Numbered from the stretch's first letter, positions 8,759 through 17,827 are shown. The stretch: DNA of 64,000 bases from Flavobacterium sp. ov086 (GCF_900187965.1 NZ_FZNL01000017.1:92343-156342); one strand, 5' to 3'. Program-made: numbers and translations. The notes: generated from the sequence alone by a model not told the origin.

Positions 8759-9235
8759 CTAATTAGGGTTTTTCAACTTTATCATTCTTTTGATCGAATC
8801 AATATTTATTTTATTTGATGGCTTTTTAATAGTGTCTTTCAGAGTTTGTTTCACCTCTTTTTTCTTCTCTTTAGCCGCTTTCTTTTCATCAATTTTCACC
8901 AGAGAGTCTGTTGCTCTTTGATTCTTTGCCAATCGTTTCCCAATTTCATCAAACATTTCTTTATAACTGTCATAATCGGCAGCATAATACATATTGTTTT
9001 GCGCAAACTGTAAACTATCCACTTTATACTTTTTCAGAATAAACTTAGTCGGATTCGTTTCATTTGAATCTACCGACATTGGATTTTGATATTTAATGGC
9101 TTCCAAAAGAGACAAATCATACATAATATCAATCATCTTTCCTTTCTCAATAAGTTTTGCAGGTTGTTTGACCAACTCTTTTTTACAACTTACAGAAAGA
9201 AACAAAACCAACATTATTACTATAAAATTCTTCAT
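8759..9235 (-). CDS. DUF4296-type lipoprotein
   Basis: A 158-aa predicted lipoprotein: a signal peptide ends in a lipobox with Cys17 (LFLSVSC). The conserved region KGKMIDIMYDLSLLEAI ... FILKKYKVDSLQFAQNNMYYAADYDSY matches my recollection of DUF4296, a Bacteroidota family of unknown function. The last 60 residues are very Lys-rich and of low complexity. It is the third gene of an operon, nine bases after dihydroorotase, an arrangement I know from other flavobacteria. Confidence 0.8.
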   Translation of the reverse strand: MKNFIVIMLVLFLSVSCKKELVKQPAKLIEKGKMIDIMYDLSLLEAIKYQNPMSVDSNETNPTKFILKKYKVDSLQFAQNNMYYAADYDSYKEMFDEIGKRLAKNQRATDSLVKIDEKKAAKEKKKEVKQTLKDTIKKPSNKINIDSIKRMIKLKNPN

Positions 9236-9244
9236 TTCAGCTTT

Positions 9245-10585
9245 TTATCTATCAAATAATAATCGTTTTCCGGCGCGAATGTCTTTAATTTTGAAATTAT
9301 TATAAACCAATTCTCCGTTTACAAAAGTATGCGTTATTCTGGATTTAAAAGTATAATTTTCAAATGGAGACCAACCGCATTTTGCCAGGATATTTTCTGG
9401 TTTAACACTCCAGGGTAAACTTGGATTTACGATAACCAAATCAGCAAAATAACCTTCCTTAACAAAACCTCTTTTTTCAATTTTAAAGATTTTAGCAGGA
9501 TTGTGGCACATTTTCTCTACAATTTTTTCTACTGTAATTTTTCCTTGATGATGCGCTTCAAACATTGCCACAACAGCATGCTGCACAAGTGGACCTCCTG
9601 AAGGTGCTTTTAAATACGATTGCATTTTTTCTTCTTTCGTATGTGGCGCATGATCTGTAGCAATTACGTCGATACGTCCGTCATTCAAAGCTTTCCAAAG
9701 TTCAGCTCTGTCTTCTTTGGTTTTAACCGCAGGATTCCATTTAATAAAATTTCCCTTTGTTTTATAATCTTCGTCTGTAAACCAAAGGTGGTGTACACAA
9801 ACCTCAGCAGTAATTTTTTTATCCTCTAATGGAATTTTATTCGTGAACAACTCCATTTCTTTCGCAGTAGAAAGATGGAAAATATGCAAACGAGCTCCTG
9901 TTTTTTTCGCCAAAGCCACTGCTTTTGAAGACGAAATATAACAAGCTTCAGTACTACGAATTAAATGATGCGCCGTTACCGGAATATCATCTCCGTATTG
10001 CTCCTTGAATACGGCAAGATTATTCTGAATTGTAGTTTCGTCCTCGCAATGAACTGCAATTAACATTGGTGTACTTGAAAATATTCTTTCTAAAGTTGCT
10101 TCATTATCTACAAGCATATTTCCTGTTGACGAACCTAAAAAGATTTTGATTCCCGCAACATTCTTTGGGTTTGTTTTTAAAACTTCTTCAAGATTATCAT
10201 TTGTTGCCCCCATCATAAACGAATAATTCGCAAATGATTTTACAGCCGCAATTTGATATTTATCTTCCAAAATTTCCTGAGTAACCGCATTAGGAACCGT
10301 ATTTGGCTGTTCGATAAACGAAGTGATTCCGCCTGCAACAGCAGCTCTCGATTCAGATTCGATATCGCCTTTATGAGTTAATCCCGGTTCTCTAAAATGT
10401 ACCTGATCATCTATTGCACCGGGCATTAAATAATTTCCTTCGGCATCAATAACAATACAATCGGATGTTTTTAAACTAATGCTGTCTGCAACTTCAACAA
10501 TTAAGTCGTTTTCAATCAAGACATCACCTTCAAAAATAGATCCTTCGTTTACAATTTTGGCATTTTTTATTAAAATCCTATTCAT
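9245..10585 (-). CDS. pyrC: Dihydroorotase
   Basis: A 446-aa cyclic amidohydrolase that interconverts carbamoyl-aspartate and dihydroorotate in pyrimidine synthesis. The metal-binding motif VHFREPG (His63, Arg65) follows the beta-sandwich start. Later come GIKIFLGSSTG (the lysine usually carbamylated in class I enzymes lies in a related strand), AVHCED, HIFHLSTA and ATDHAPH with the catalytic Asp. The C-terminus closes the amidohydrolase beta-sandwich. Length and motifs fit a class I-type dihydroorotase, though related hydantoinases share the fold. It is co-transcribed with the upstream mannosyltransferase gene (10-base gap). Confidence 0.93.
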   Translation of the reverse strand: MNRILIKNAKIVNEGSIFEGDVLIENDLIVEVADSISLKTSDCIVIDAEGNYLMPGAIDDQVHFREPGLTHKGDIESESRAAVAGGITSFIEQPNTVPNAVTQEILEDKYQIAAVKSFANYSFMMGATNDNLEEVLKTNPKNVAGIKIFLGSSTGNMLVDNEATLERIFSSTPMLIAVHCEDETTIQNNLAVFKEQYGDDIPVTAHHLIRSTEACYISSSKAVALAKKTGARLHIFHLSTAKEMELFTNKIPLEDKKITAEVCVHHLWFTDEDYKTKGNFIKWNPAVKTKEDRAELWKALNDGRIDVIATDHAPHTKEEKMQSYLKAPSGGPLVQHAVVAMFEAHHQGKITVEKIVEKMCHNPAKIFKIEKRGFVKEGYFADLVIVNPSLPWSVKPENILAKCGWSPFENYTFKSRITHTFVNGELVYNNFKIKDIRAGKRLLFDR

Positions 10586-10595
10586 TACTGTGGTA

Positions 10596-11321
10596 TTATA
10601 ACGTATTGACTAATTTTTTTAATCTAAGTGAAATCACCCCCAGAATTGCTTCCTTAATAATGGCGTTGCTCATTTTTGAAACCCCTTTAGTCCTATCTGT
10701 AAAGATAATAGGAACCTCTTTGATTTCAAACTTAGCACAATAGGTTCTGTATTTCATTTCGATTTGAAAGGCATATCCAACAAATTTAATTTTATTGAGA
10801 TTAATCTTTTCCAATACTTCTCTTTTATAACAAACAAAACCGGCTGTGGCATCATGAATTTTCATTCCCGTTATAAATTTCACATAAACTGATGCAAAAT
10901 ATGACATTAAAACCCGGCTTAAAGGCCAGTTTACCACATTTACACCTGTAACATAACGTGATCCAATAGCTAAATCTGCGCCTCCAAAATGACAGGCGTC
11001 ATATAATTTTTCAAGATCGTTTGGGTTGTGTGAAAAATCAGCATCCATCTCGAAAATAAAATCATATTTGCGTTCTAATGCCCATTTAAAACCATGAACA
11101 TAAGCGGTTCCTAAACCAGATTTTTTGGCTCTTTTTTCTAAAAATAATCTTTCAGGAAATTCTTCCTGCAAAGCAATTACCTTACTAGCAGTATGATCAG
11201 GCGAATTATCATCTATTATCAAAAGATGAAAAGACTTATGTTGTGACAGTACAGCTCTAACTATACTTTCAATATTTTCAATTTCGTTATAAGTGGGAAT
11301 TATGACAATACTATCATTCAT
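10596..11321 (-). CDS. Polyprenol monophosphomannose synthase (GT2)
   Basis: A 241-aa family 2 glycosyltransferase. It starts with IIPTYNEIENI, followed by IDDNSPDHTA, the GLGTAYVHGFKWAL motif and the metal-binding EMDADFSHNP, all characteristic of dolichyl/polyprenol phosphate mannose synthases. It lacks C-terminal membrane helices, as many bacterial Dpm1-like enzymes do. It should transfer mannose from GDP-mannose to a polyprenyl phosphate for periplasmic O-mannosylation, which is known in Bacteroidota. It leads the operon with dihydroorotase and DUF4296, behind a TACTTTTG box. Confidence 0.9.
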   Translation of the reverse strand: MNDSIVIIPTYNEIENIESIVRAVLSQHKSFHLLIIDDNSPDHTASKVIALQEEFPERLFLEKRAKKSGLGTAYVHGFKWALERKYDFIFEMDADFSHNPNDLEKLYDACHFGGADLAIGSRYVTGVNVVNWPLSRVLMSYFASVYVKFITGMKIHDATAGFVCYKREVLEKINLNKIKFVGYAFQIEMKYRTYCAKFEIKEVPIIFTDRTKGVSKMSNAIIKEAILGVISLRLKKLVNTL

Positions 11322-11342
11322 TTTTCTTGGGTAATTTCACCG

Positions 11343-11350
11343 CAAAAGTA
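11343..11350 (-). promoter_or_regulatory. -7 promoter box of mannosyltransferase operon
   Basis: The minus strand reads TACTTTTG, an exact TAnnTTTG match 21 bases upstream of the start codon. Confidence 0.6.
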
Positions 11351-11412
11351 AACTTTTTATAGCATTTGATTCATAATAAATATATAATAAAAGTATTGAT
11401 ACAAAAAATTAC

Positions 11413-11420
11413 TAATTTTG
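11413..11420 (+). promoter_or_regulatory. -7 promoter box (TAATTTTG) of DUF4271-hemD
   Basis: An exact TAnnTTTG match lies 8 bases before the ATG at 11429. A longer reading from 11366 would place the promoter inside the coding region, so this box decides the start. Confidence 0.6.
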
Positions 11421-11428
11421 TGATCGTT

Positions 11429-12121
11429 ATGATTGATCAACTTCACCCCCGAATTCTCGAGAACAAAGACTGGGCAACACTTTTATTTGTGTTGACTTTT
11501 GCTGTTGTTGCTATGACTAAATCAGCTTATGAAACTAGATTTAGTGAATTTAGCAAGCTTATTTTCTCCGATAAATACGCAAAAATTTACCGCGACAACA
11601 ATCATCTAAAAAGTAGCTTTACGGTTGGTTTGTTTTTTGTACAAATTATTTCGTACGCTTTTTTCATTCTGCTTACGTTGCATATATTTTCGCAAAATCC
11701 TAAAACAGGAGCTTATGAAATATTAAAAACCGATTGGATTTTGTTTGTTCAGATTGCCACATTTTTACTTTATTTTATTCTGGCAAAGTATTTAATTGAG
11801 AAAATTGTAGCAGCTTCTTTCAATATCGACGAATTTATGGAGCTTTTTAACTTACAAAAAGTCACTTATCGAACATATATTGGCATTTTAATCCTTCCTA
11901 TTAATGCAGTTTTGTTCTATTATGACAATATTCCAAAAACTATACCCCTCGTTATTATTGGTATTTCACTGTGTATTAGCCTGTACTCATATTTTATTTC
12001 AATAAAAACGTATCAAAACGTAATAATCGGTAAGTTATTTTATTTTATTTTATATCTTTGCGCTCTTGAAATAGCCCCTTATTATTTTCTCTATTATTGG
12101 ATTACAAAAGGGAGTGCTTAG
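11429..12121 (+). CDS. DUF4271 membrane protein
   Basis: A 230-aa integral membrane protein with about five to six hydrophobic helices (for example residues 17-30, 66-86, 107-125, 155-172 and 178-195) and the ENKDWATLLFV start typical of DUF4271, as I recall it. The family is of unknown function and sits next to hemD in flavobacteria, as here. The next gene begins 14 bases downstream of the stop. The start at 11429 (MIDQLHPR) is chosen because a promoter box lies directly upstream. Confidence 0.85.
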   Translation: MIDQLHPRILENKDWATLLFVLTFAVVAMTKSAYETRFSEFSKLIFSDKYAKIYRDNNHLKSSFTVGLFFVQIISYAFFILLTLHIFSQNPKTGAYEILKTDWILFVQIATFLLYFILAKYLIEKIVAASFNIDEFMELFNLQKVTYRTYIGILILPINAVLFYYDNIPKTIPLVIIGISLCISLYSYFISIKTYQNVIIGKLFYFILYLCALEIAPYYFLYYWITKGSA

Positions 12122-12135
12122 AAAATGTTTATAAT

Positions 12136-12885
12136 ATGAAAGTGAAAACAATTTTGGTGTCACAGCCTGAACCTAAAGTGGAAAATTCTCCTTACTTTGA
12201 GCTCCAACAAAAACACAAAATAAAAATTGATTTCAGACCATTTATTCATGTGGAAGGGGTTAATGCAAAAGAGATCAGATTACAAAAAATCGATCTTAAT
12301 CATTATACTGCGATCATTTTGACGAGCCGTAATGCGGTTGATCATTTTTTCAGAGTAGCAGATGAAATGCGTTATAAAGTCCCGGAAGGATTGAAATATT
12401 TCTGTCAATCAGAAGCAGTAGCATTTTACTTGCAGAAATATGTGGTGTACAGAAAACGTAAAATTTACGTGGGAGCAAAAGACTTTGCTGATTTATCTCC
12501 ATTGATAAAAAAATACAAAGACGAAAAATTCCTTCTTCCGGCATCTGATCAATTAAATGCAGACGCTCCTGTTACCCTAAACAACTTAAAGGTAGACTGG
12601 ACTCAAGCTGTGTTTTATAAAACTGTAATGAGCGACTTATCTGATTTAGCAGATGTTTATTATGATGTTTTAGCATTTTTTAGCCCAACTGGAATAAAAT
12701 CATTGTTTAAAAACTTCCCTGATTTTAAACAAAACGAAACCAGAATTGCTGTTTTTGGAAGCACAACTCAAAAAGAAGCTTTAGACTATGGTTTAAGAAT
12801 CGACATTCTTGCTCCAACTCCTGAAACTCCTTCTATGACAATGGCTCTGGAAAAATACATTAGCGAAGCAAATAAAGGAAAATAA
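12136..12885 (+). CDS. hemD: Uroporphyrinogen-III synthase
   Basis: A 249-aa HemD-type protein. It cyclises hydroxymethylbilane to uroporphyrinogen III in haem and sirohaem synthesis. Visible features are the start VKTILVSQPEP, the ILTSRNAVDHFF segment of domain 1, YFCQSEAVAFYLQKY, and in domain 2 FYKTV, AFFSPTGIKSLF and AVFGSTTQKEAL. Sequence conservation in this family is low, but order and length agree. ATG 12136 is preferred to a start at 12097 that would overlap DUF4271. A strong hairpin follows the stop. Confidence 0.9.
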   Translation: MKVKTILVSQPEPKVENSPYFELQQKHKIKIDFRPFIHVEGVNAKEIRLQKIDLNHYTAIILTSRNAVDHFFRVADEMRYKVPEGLKYFCQSEAVAFYLQKYVVYRKRKIYVGAKDFADLSPLIKKYKDEKFLLPASDQLNADAPVTLNNLKVDWTQAVFYKTVMSDLSDLADVYYDVLAFFSPTGIKSLFKNFPDFKQNETRIAVFGSTTQKEALDYGLRIDILAPTPETPSMTMALEKYISEANKGK

Positions 12886-12908
12886 TTCTTTATAGATCAC
12901 AATATTAA

Positions 12909-12950
12909 AAATTCCAAATTCCAACTTTCTTGTTGGGATTTGGAATTTTT
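12909..12950 (+). terminator. Long AAATTCCAA-type hairpin terminator
   Basis: An imperfect 17-bp stem (AAATTCCAAATTCCAAC against GTTGGGATTTGGAATTT) with a 6-nt loop is followed by T-rich sequence. It belongs to the AAATTCCAA repeat family also seen at 39436 and 61720. The rest of the 12886-13197 gap holds AT-rich sequence and the promoter of the next gene, nothing else visible. Confidence 0.8.
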
Positions 12951-13139
12951 CTTTTTACAGTATTTTGAGATTTCACCATTAAGAGATTAAGAAAAATTAA
13001 GAAGCAATGCTTAATATTCTCTTTGAATATCAATTACAAGACAAAGCTTAACTTTACTTAATATCTTAATAGTAAAAAATCTACGCAAAAACAATTCATT
13101 CGAATCTTCATTTTTTCATATATTTTAAAGTTTTATCCT

Positions 13140-13147
13140 TAAATTTG
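13140..13147 (+). promoter_or_regulatory. -7 promoter box (TAAATTTG) of Lrp gene
   Basis: An exact TAnnTTTG box 50 bases upstream of the Lrp-family start codon. Confidence 0.55.
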
Positions 13148-13197
13148 ATTTCTAACTCAAACCAAAAAACTAAAATTAGTTTCAAATTACAACTGTT

Positions 13198-13668
13198 ATG
13201 AAAATCAACTCGCTTTTAATCGAAATCGACGGTATCGACAAAGAAATTCTTCGCTATTTAATGGATGATGCCCGAAAACCAATTTTGCAAATTGCCAACA
13301 AAATAGGAATTTCAGGAGCAGCAATTCATCAGCGTTTAAAGAAACTGGAACAATCCGGCGTAATTTCAGGATCAAAATTCACCGTAAACCCAAAAGTCCT
13401 TGGTTATAATACAATGGCTTTTATTGGAGTTTATCTCGATAAAGCTTCCCGAAACTCAGAAGCCGTAAAAGATTTAAAAAAAATCCCCGAAGTTCTGGAA
13501 TGTCATTACACCACAGGAAACTGGTCTGTTTTGATTAAAATCATTTGTCGCGACAACGAACATTTAATGCAGCTTTTAAACACTAAAATTCAAGCAATAG
13601 AGGGTGTTTCAAGAACTGAGACGTTTATTTCGCTGGATCAGCAGATTGATAGGCAAATTCAATTATAA
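13198..13668 (+). CDS. Lrp/AsnC-family transcriptional regulator
   Basis: A 156-aa feast/famine regulator. The N-terminal winged helix-turn-helix is clear (IDKEILRYLMDDARKPILQIA ... ISGAAIHQRLKKLEQSGVISG), followed by the RAM ligand-binding domain (FIGVYLDKAS..., VLECHYTTGNWSVLIKI with the conserved Gly, and the closing ETFISLDQQ). Such proteins form octamers, bind amino acids or related metabolites and control nearby or distant genes. The target is not evident; it stands alone, with no amino-acid gene beside it. Confidence 0.93.
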   Translation: MKINSLLIEIDGIDKEILRYLMDDARKPILQIANKIGISGAAIHQRLKKLEQSGVISGSKFTVNPKVLGYNTMAFIGVYLDKASRNSEAVKDLKKIPEVLECHYTTGNWSVLIKIICRDNEHLMQLLNTKIQAIEGVSRTETFISLDQQIDRQIQL

Positions 13669-13671
13669 TGA

Positions 13672-13820
13672 GATAATGTGGCAATTAGATAATTTGATAA
13701 TTCGTTGCAACCTATAGATGAACAATTATCTACAATCTTAAAACAACAAAACCCGAAGGGTTTCAAAAACCAATCGGGTTTGCTATAAATTATCTAATTG
13801 ACTAATTTTCTAATTAGCAC
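13672..13820. repeat. Long imperfect inverted repeat with inner terminator
   Basis: Left arm TAATGTGGCAATTAGATAAT near 13675 and, on the other strand, TAATGTGCTAATTAG near 13815 form an imperfect inverted repeat spanning the gap between two convergent genes. Inside it a terminator-like stem AAACCCGA (13749-13756) / TCGGGTTT (13774-13781) is present. Confidence 0.7.
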
Positions 13821-13821
13821 A

Positions 13822-14508
13822 TTAATTCCTCCTATTTCCAGAATAAATCGAGATATAGTACAACAACGTTGCGATTGAGCCAATTGCAGCTACGACATAA
13901 GTTCTTGCAGCCCATTTTAAGGCATCTTTTGCTCCTGCCTGTTCTTCTTGTGTCAGCATGTGTTTATTTTCTAACCAGGCCAACGCTCTGTTACTTGCAT
14001 CGTATTCTACCGGCAAAGTAATGATTGTAAATAATGTTGTAGCCGCAAAAATGATTATTCCGATTAACAATAATTGCGGAAAAGTTCTAATCATTAATAT
14101 CCCTGCCAACAAAATCCATTGTACATAATTTGAGGCAACGCTTACAATTGGCACTAATTTAGAACGCATTGTCAACCATTCATAACCTATGGAATGCTGC
14201 ACAGCGTGACCACATTCGTGCGCTGCAACTGCTGCTGCTGCCGCGTTACGATGATTATAAACTGCTTCACTTAGATTAACGGTTTTATCTGACGGATTAT
14301 AATGATCTGTTAACTGACCCGGAGTTGAGATAACACGAACATCTGTGATTCCGTTATCTGCTAACATTTTCTCGGCAATTTCAGCACCGCTCATTCCGTT
14401 TCGAAGTTGCAGTTTAGAATATAATTCGAACTTACTTTTTAATTTTGAACTCACCAACCAGCTGAATAACATAATTGCTCCAGCAATAATTAAATATCCA
14501 CTTCCCAT
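13822..14508 (-). CDS. Membrane zinc metallopeptidase, YugP family
   Basis: A 228-aa membrane protein with the zinc-peptidase motif HECGH at residues 97-101 (AAHECGHAVQH). Hydrophobic helices are at the N-terminus (about 5-20) and in the C-terminal half (about 118-165 and 200-222). NGMSGAEIAEKML and DHYNPSDKTVNLSEAVY are hallmarks of the YugP / neutral zinc metallopeptidase family. The substrate is unknown; housekeeping membrane proteolysis is a guess. It is probably monocistronic. Confidence 0.9.
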   Translation of the reverse strand: MGSGYLIIAGAIMLFSWLVSSKLKSKFELYSKLQLRNGMSGAEIAEKMLADNGITDVRVISTPGQLTDHYNPSDKTVNLSEAVYNHRNAAAAAVAAHECGHAVQHSIGYEWLTMRSKLVPIVSVASNYVQWILLAGILMIRTFPQLLLIGIIIFAATTLFTIITLPVEYDASNRALAWLENKHMLTQEEQAGAKDALKWAARTYVVAAIGSIATLLYYISIYSGNRRN

Positions 14509-14605
14509 TTTATATGATTTTTTGATTGAACTTTAAAGTCACAAAACAAACAGCAATTTACGAACCAATTTCAAAAAATGTCATTTTGGCATTCAGAAGA
14601 TTTTG

Positions 14606-15241
14606 TTAATTTAAAAGGTTATTTTTCAGCAGAAAAGTAATTAATTCGGCTACATTTTTGGTTTTATACTTTTGCAGAATATTACGTCGATGAGTTTGTA
14701 CTGTTAGAAAACTTAAAAACAATTCGTCGGCTATTTCCTGAGTCGATTTGCCTTTTGAAAGCAGCAATGTAATATCTTTTTCTCTGCGGCTCAAGCTCGG
14801 AATACGGTCTAAATCATCAGATAATGGCTGGCTGATAATCGTTTTGACCTCATCGCTAAAAACAATTTCACCATCAATTGCTTCATCAATACACCTTTTA
14901 AATTCTTCAAACGAAGCGCTTTTAAGAATATAGCCGTTACCGCCATTCTGAATAAACTGCATTACCAAGCTTCTCTCAGATTGGCTGCTCATCCCGATAA
15001 TGATCATTTTAGGATATTTTTGTTTAATTGTTTTACAAAGATCCACTCCATTTATAACAGGCAGAAAAATATCCATCAAAATTAAATCGACTTTGTTTGT
15101 TTCGATATAATCTAAAAGTGTAACTCCCGATTCTAATTTCCCCACTATCTCAACAGCATCAAAATCAGACAATAATCCGGAAATTCCGGAAATCACAATG
15201 GGATGATCGTCTACAATTACGGTTTTATAAATCTTACTCAT
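14606..15241 (-). CDS. NarL/LuxR-family response regulator
   Basis: A 211-aa two-domain regulator. The receiver domain carries the acidic pair Asp11-Asp12, phospho-acceptor Asp57 (LILMDIFLP), and Lys107 (GYILKSAS). The output domain is a LuxR-type helix-turn-helix (LSRREKDITLLLSKGKSTQEIADEL ... LTVQTHRRNILQKY). The gene follows the histidine kinase after one base, so the two form a two-component system. A palindrome with an extra half-site upstream of the kinase gene (17298-17338) is a candidate binding site for this regulator. Confidence 0.95.
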   Translation of the reverse strand: MSKIYKTVIVDDHPIVISGISGLLSDFDAVEIVGKLESGVTLLDYIETNKVDLILMDIFLPVINGVDLCKTIKQKYPKMIIIGMSSQSERSLVMQFIQNGGNGYILKSASFEEFKRCIDEAIDGEIVFSDEVKTIISQPLSDDLDRIPSLSRREKDITLLLSKGKSTQEIADELFLSFLTVQTHRRNILQKYKTKNVAELITFLLKNNLLN

Positions 15242-15242
15242 T

Positions 15243-17237
15243 TCAAATCTCTTTTTTCACTTTTAATTCAATATAAACAGACGTTCCTTTATTTTCGCTA
15301 CTTTCTATTTCTAATTTCCCATTCAAAAACTCAACACGGTTTTTAATATTTTTCAATCCCATTCCGCTTCTGTTTTCCGAGACATTAAAACCAATTCCGT
15401 TATCTTCAACCGTAATAAAAAAAGTTTCTTTATTCTGAGAACACGAAACCAAGATTTGCGATGCTTTTGCATATTTCGAAGCATTATTCAACAGCTCCTG
15501 AATAATTCTGTAAATCACAATCTCGTAATTTTTAGGCAAATTAGACTCTTTAATCAAATACTGGAATTCAATAGTCGTTTTTACGTTTGAATTTGCCATG
15601 CATAAATCACGCAAAGCATATTCTAAACTCAGTTTAAGCAAACTTTCGGGCATTAAATTCTGTGAAATATTTCTCAGTTCTTTAATTGAATCATCCAATA
15701 AAACACCTACTTCTTTAGTGCTTAAAGCATTTTCATTTCCGGCCAGTTTCAAATGAATTTTCAAGCCTGAGAGCATACTGCCAAGTCCGTCGTGTAAATC
15801 TCTGGCAATTCTTTTTCTTTCTACTTCTTCTCCTTCGACTAAAGCATTTGAAACCGATAATTTTTGTTGATTTTCAAGCGCTGTTAATTCTTGCTGATGA
15901 TTGATCTCTTTTTGAACACTCAGCTTCTTCTGATTCTTATTCAATATCCACAGAAATAAAACCGTCAGAAACAAAAGAATCGACAAAACCGCAAGTAAAA
16001 GTGAATTCAGACGATTATTATTGACCAATAATGCTGCTTTTTCATTTTCCGATTGAAGCACTGTGATCATCTTCTCATTTTCGGCTTTTTTATATTTCGC
16101 TTCAAGCTCTACGATTTCACTTTTAAACTTCGTGTTATTTAAACTGTCATTAATGACATTGTATTTGTTCGAATAAAAATAAGCTTTATCATAATTTTTG
16201 GTCACATTATAGACTTTTGACAATTCATTGTAATAATTCTTCTTATCTACAACAAATGGTGTTTTTTCTAAAAGATATTCCAGATTACCTTTGGCTTTAT
16301 CGTATTTTTTCAATTTGAATAACACTTCATATTCTGCAAATTTTAATCTGTTTAATGCAATCTGGTTTTGATTTCTTTCTGCCGATTTAATTCCTTTCTC
16401 AAAACTTACTAAAGCTTCAGGAAACTTATTTTGCTTTGCGTAATATATTCCTTCTGAATAAAAATAAGAGTCATTTAAATTCGATTCCGGGAATTTTTGC
16501 AATTTCGAAAATGCTTTATCCAATACTTCTTTTGCATCATAAAAATGCTTCAGTTCTACCAGATTTTCGGCATTAATAATATAGGTTTCCATTTTAGACT
16601 CTACGAGTGTAGGCGATCTTTTGGTTGCTTTTTCGATATAATCCTGCGCTTCCTTCAAATATTCACTTGCTTTCTGGCGCTCGTTATTATTCATTAAAAT
16701 AATTGCAACCGCTTTGTACAAAGCACTTACAAGTTCATAATCCTGACTTTTCTTGGCAATTGGAATGGCTTCATTGACCAATAATTTCATATAGCCTTTT
16801 TCATTATTCTTTCGCTGCTGCATAATACCATAATTCTGTAATATAATCGCACGCAGCCTGAATGCCTCTGTATTATTGTACTTTTTAAGTTTAGTATTAG
16901 CTTCTAATAATGCTTTTTCGAAACCATCGGCATCACCTTTTTCTAAAAAACTATACGAATTGTAATAAATCGATGCGTCTCTTAAAAAAGGGAATTTAGT
17001 TTTTAACCTGTTGGCTTCTTTTAGATATTCTTTTGATTTATTAACGTCCTGAATCATCAAATACAACTTAGACAATCTAAAACTGAAAAGGCTTTTTACA
17101 CTATCTGAATGTGTATTTTTAGTAATTCCGGCAATGCTGTCTATATAAACTCTATCATCGTCTAATGAAAGGATAACCTGCGAATAAGAAAGGGTCGAAA
17201 AAAGTAGAAATAGCAGAAATAGGTAAGTTTTCTTCAT
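15243..17237 (-). CDS. TPR-containing sensor histidine kinase (HisKA_3)
   Basis: A 664-aa kinase. A signal peptide (MKKTYLFLLFLLFSTLSYSQ) leads into a periplasmic array of TPR-like helices over roughly 350 residues. One membrane helix follows (LLLAVLSILLFLTVLFLWIL), then a coiled coil, the HisKA_3 phospho-acceptor box (RKRIARDLHDGLGSML) and a HATPase domain (ELLNNASKYAKA ... DNGIGFN ... GMGLKNIKNRVE). This is the NarX/DesK-like class that pairs with NarL-type regulators, here the adjacent gene. ATG 17237 is chosen over an upstream TTG at 17255 because it begins the signal peptide. Confidence 0.93.
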   Translation of the reverse strand: MKKTYLFLLFLLFSTLSYSQVILSLDDDRVYIDSIAGITKNTHSDSVKSLFSFRLSKLYLMIQDVNKSKEYLKEANRLKTKFPFLRDASIYYNSYSFLEKGDADGFEKALLEANTKLKKYNNTEAFRLRAIILQNYGIMQQRKNNEKGYMKLLVNEAIPIAKKSQDYELVSALYKAVAIILMNNNERQKASEYLKEAQDYIEKATKRSPTLVESKMETYIINAENLVELKHFYDAKEVLDKAFSKLQKFPESNLNDSYFYSEGIYYAKQNKFPEALVSFEKGIKSAERNQNQIALNRLKFAEYEVLFKLKKYDKAKGNLEYLLEKTPFVVDKKNYYNELSKVYNVTKNYDKAYFYSNKYNVINDSLNNTKFKSEIVELEAKYKKAENEKMITVLQSENEKAALLVNNNRLNSLLLAVLSILLFLTVLFLWILNKNQKKLSVQKEINHQQELTALENQQKLSVSNALVEGEEVERKRIARDLHDGLGSMLSGLKIHLKLAGNENALSTKEVGVLLDDSIKELRNISQNLMPESLLKLSLEYALRDLCMANSNVKTTIEFQYLIKESNLPKNYEIVIYRIIQELLNNASKYAKASQILVSCSQNKETFFITVEDNGIGFNVSENRSGMGLKNIKNRVEFLNGKLEIESSENKGTSVYIELKVKKEI

Positions 17238-17297
17238 GGACTGTGGTTTTTTCAAATTTATTAAAATTAAAAACGTTTGAAAAAAAAATTGTGCTAT

Positions 17298-17338
17298 TTA
17301 CCTGATATCAGGTAATTAAAAATACACTTTATCAGGTA
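17298..17338. promoter_or_regulatory. Palindromic operator candidate with third half-site
   Basis: TTACCTGATATCAGGTAA is an 18-bp perfect palindrome. A further half-site TATCAGGTA begins at 17330. Both lie between the divergent kinase and lipoprotein genes, about 60-100 bases from each start. Spacing and symmetry suit dimer binding of the neighbouring NarL-type regulator and could control both genes. Confidence 0.6.
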
Positions 17339-17403
17339 TTGCCATCTCTTTTGTAAGCATCTAATTTTGTTTCAAACGAATATTAATTAATAAAAAAAAT
17401 ATT

Positions 17404-17799
17404 ATGAAATCAATTTTAAGAACTCTTGCTATCGTATTAACTCTTGCTTTTACAGCAGTATCCTGCAGCAGTGACGATGATAACAGCAAACCAGGATCAT
17501 CAAGAGATGTAAAATATGAGATAACAGGAAATTATACTGGAGAACTTAGCGCAACTTTTTTTGATAAAGGCGGGAATCCGCTAAATGAAGATGTTACCAA
17601 ACTACCTTGGACTAAAGAAGTTACAGTCGATGCAAGTGTTCAGGGCATAACAATGAGCGCAGGTGGTCATGGTGGCGTAAAAGACCAAACATTAACTGCT
17701 AAAATTTATGTTGGTGGACAAGTGGTAAAAGAAACTACTGCAAAAACAAACAATGACGGAATCATTGTTCTAACTCTTGCTCCTTATCTTTTTCCGTGA
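17404..17799 (+). CDS. Small lipoprotein, MmpS-like fold possible
   Basis: A 131-aa lipoprotein: signal peptide with Cys21 (FTAVSC) followed by SSDDD, an acidic patch of the type associated with surface-exposed lipoproteins in Bacteroidota. The mature part shows a beta-rich pattern (VKYEITGNYTGELSATF ... LPWTKEVTVDA ... QTLTAKIYVGG) that resembles MmpS-like beta-sandwich domains, a weak recognition only. It is divergent from the TPR kinase and shares the palindromic region with it, so it may be a target of that system. A hairpin terminator follows. Confidence 0.75.
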   Translation: MKSILRTLAIVLTLAFTAVSCSSDDDNSKPGSSRDVKYEITGNYTGELSATFFDKGGNPLNEDVTKLPWTKEVTVDASVQGITMSAGGHGGVKDQTLTAKIYVGGQVVKETTAKTNNDGIIVLTLAPYLFP

Positions 17800-17827
17800 T
17801 AATTTATAAAGGTGAAGGTTAAAAAAA

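Noticed and set aside
11366..11428. Longer start for the DUF4271 protein
   Set aside because: A TAATTTTG promoter box lies inside this stretch, so ATG 11429 is used.
12097..12135. Longer start for hemD overlapping DUF4271
   Set aside because: ATG 12136 begins the conserved VKTILVSQPEP segment and avoids an overlap.
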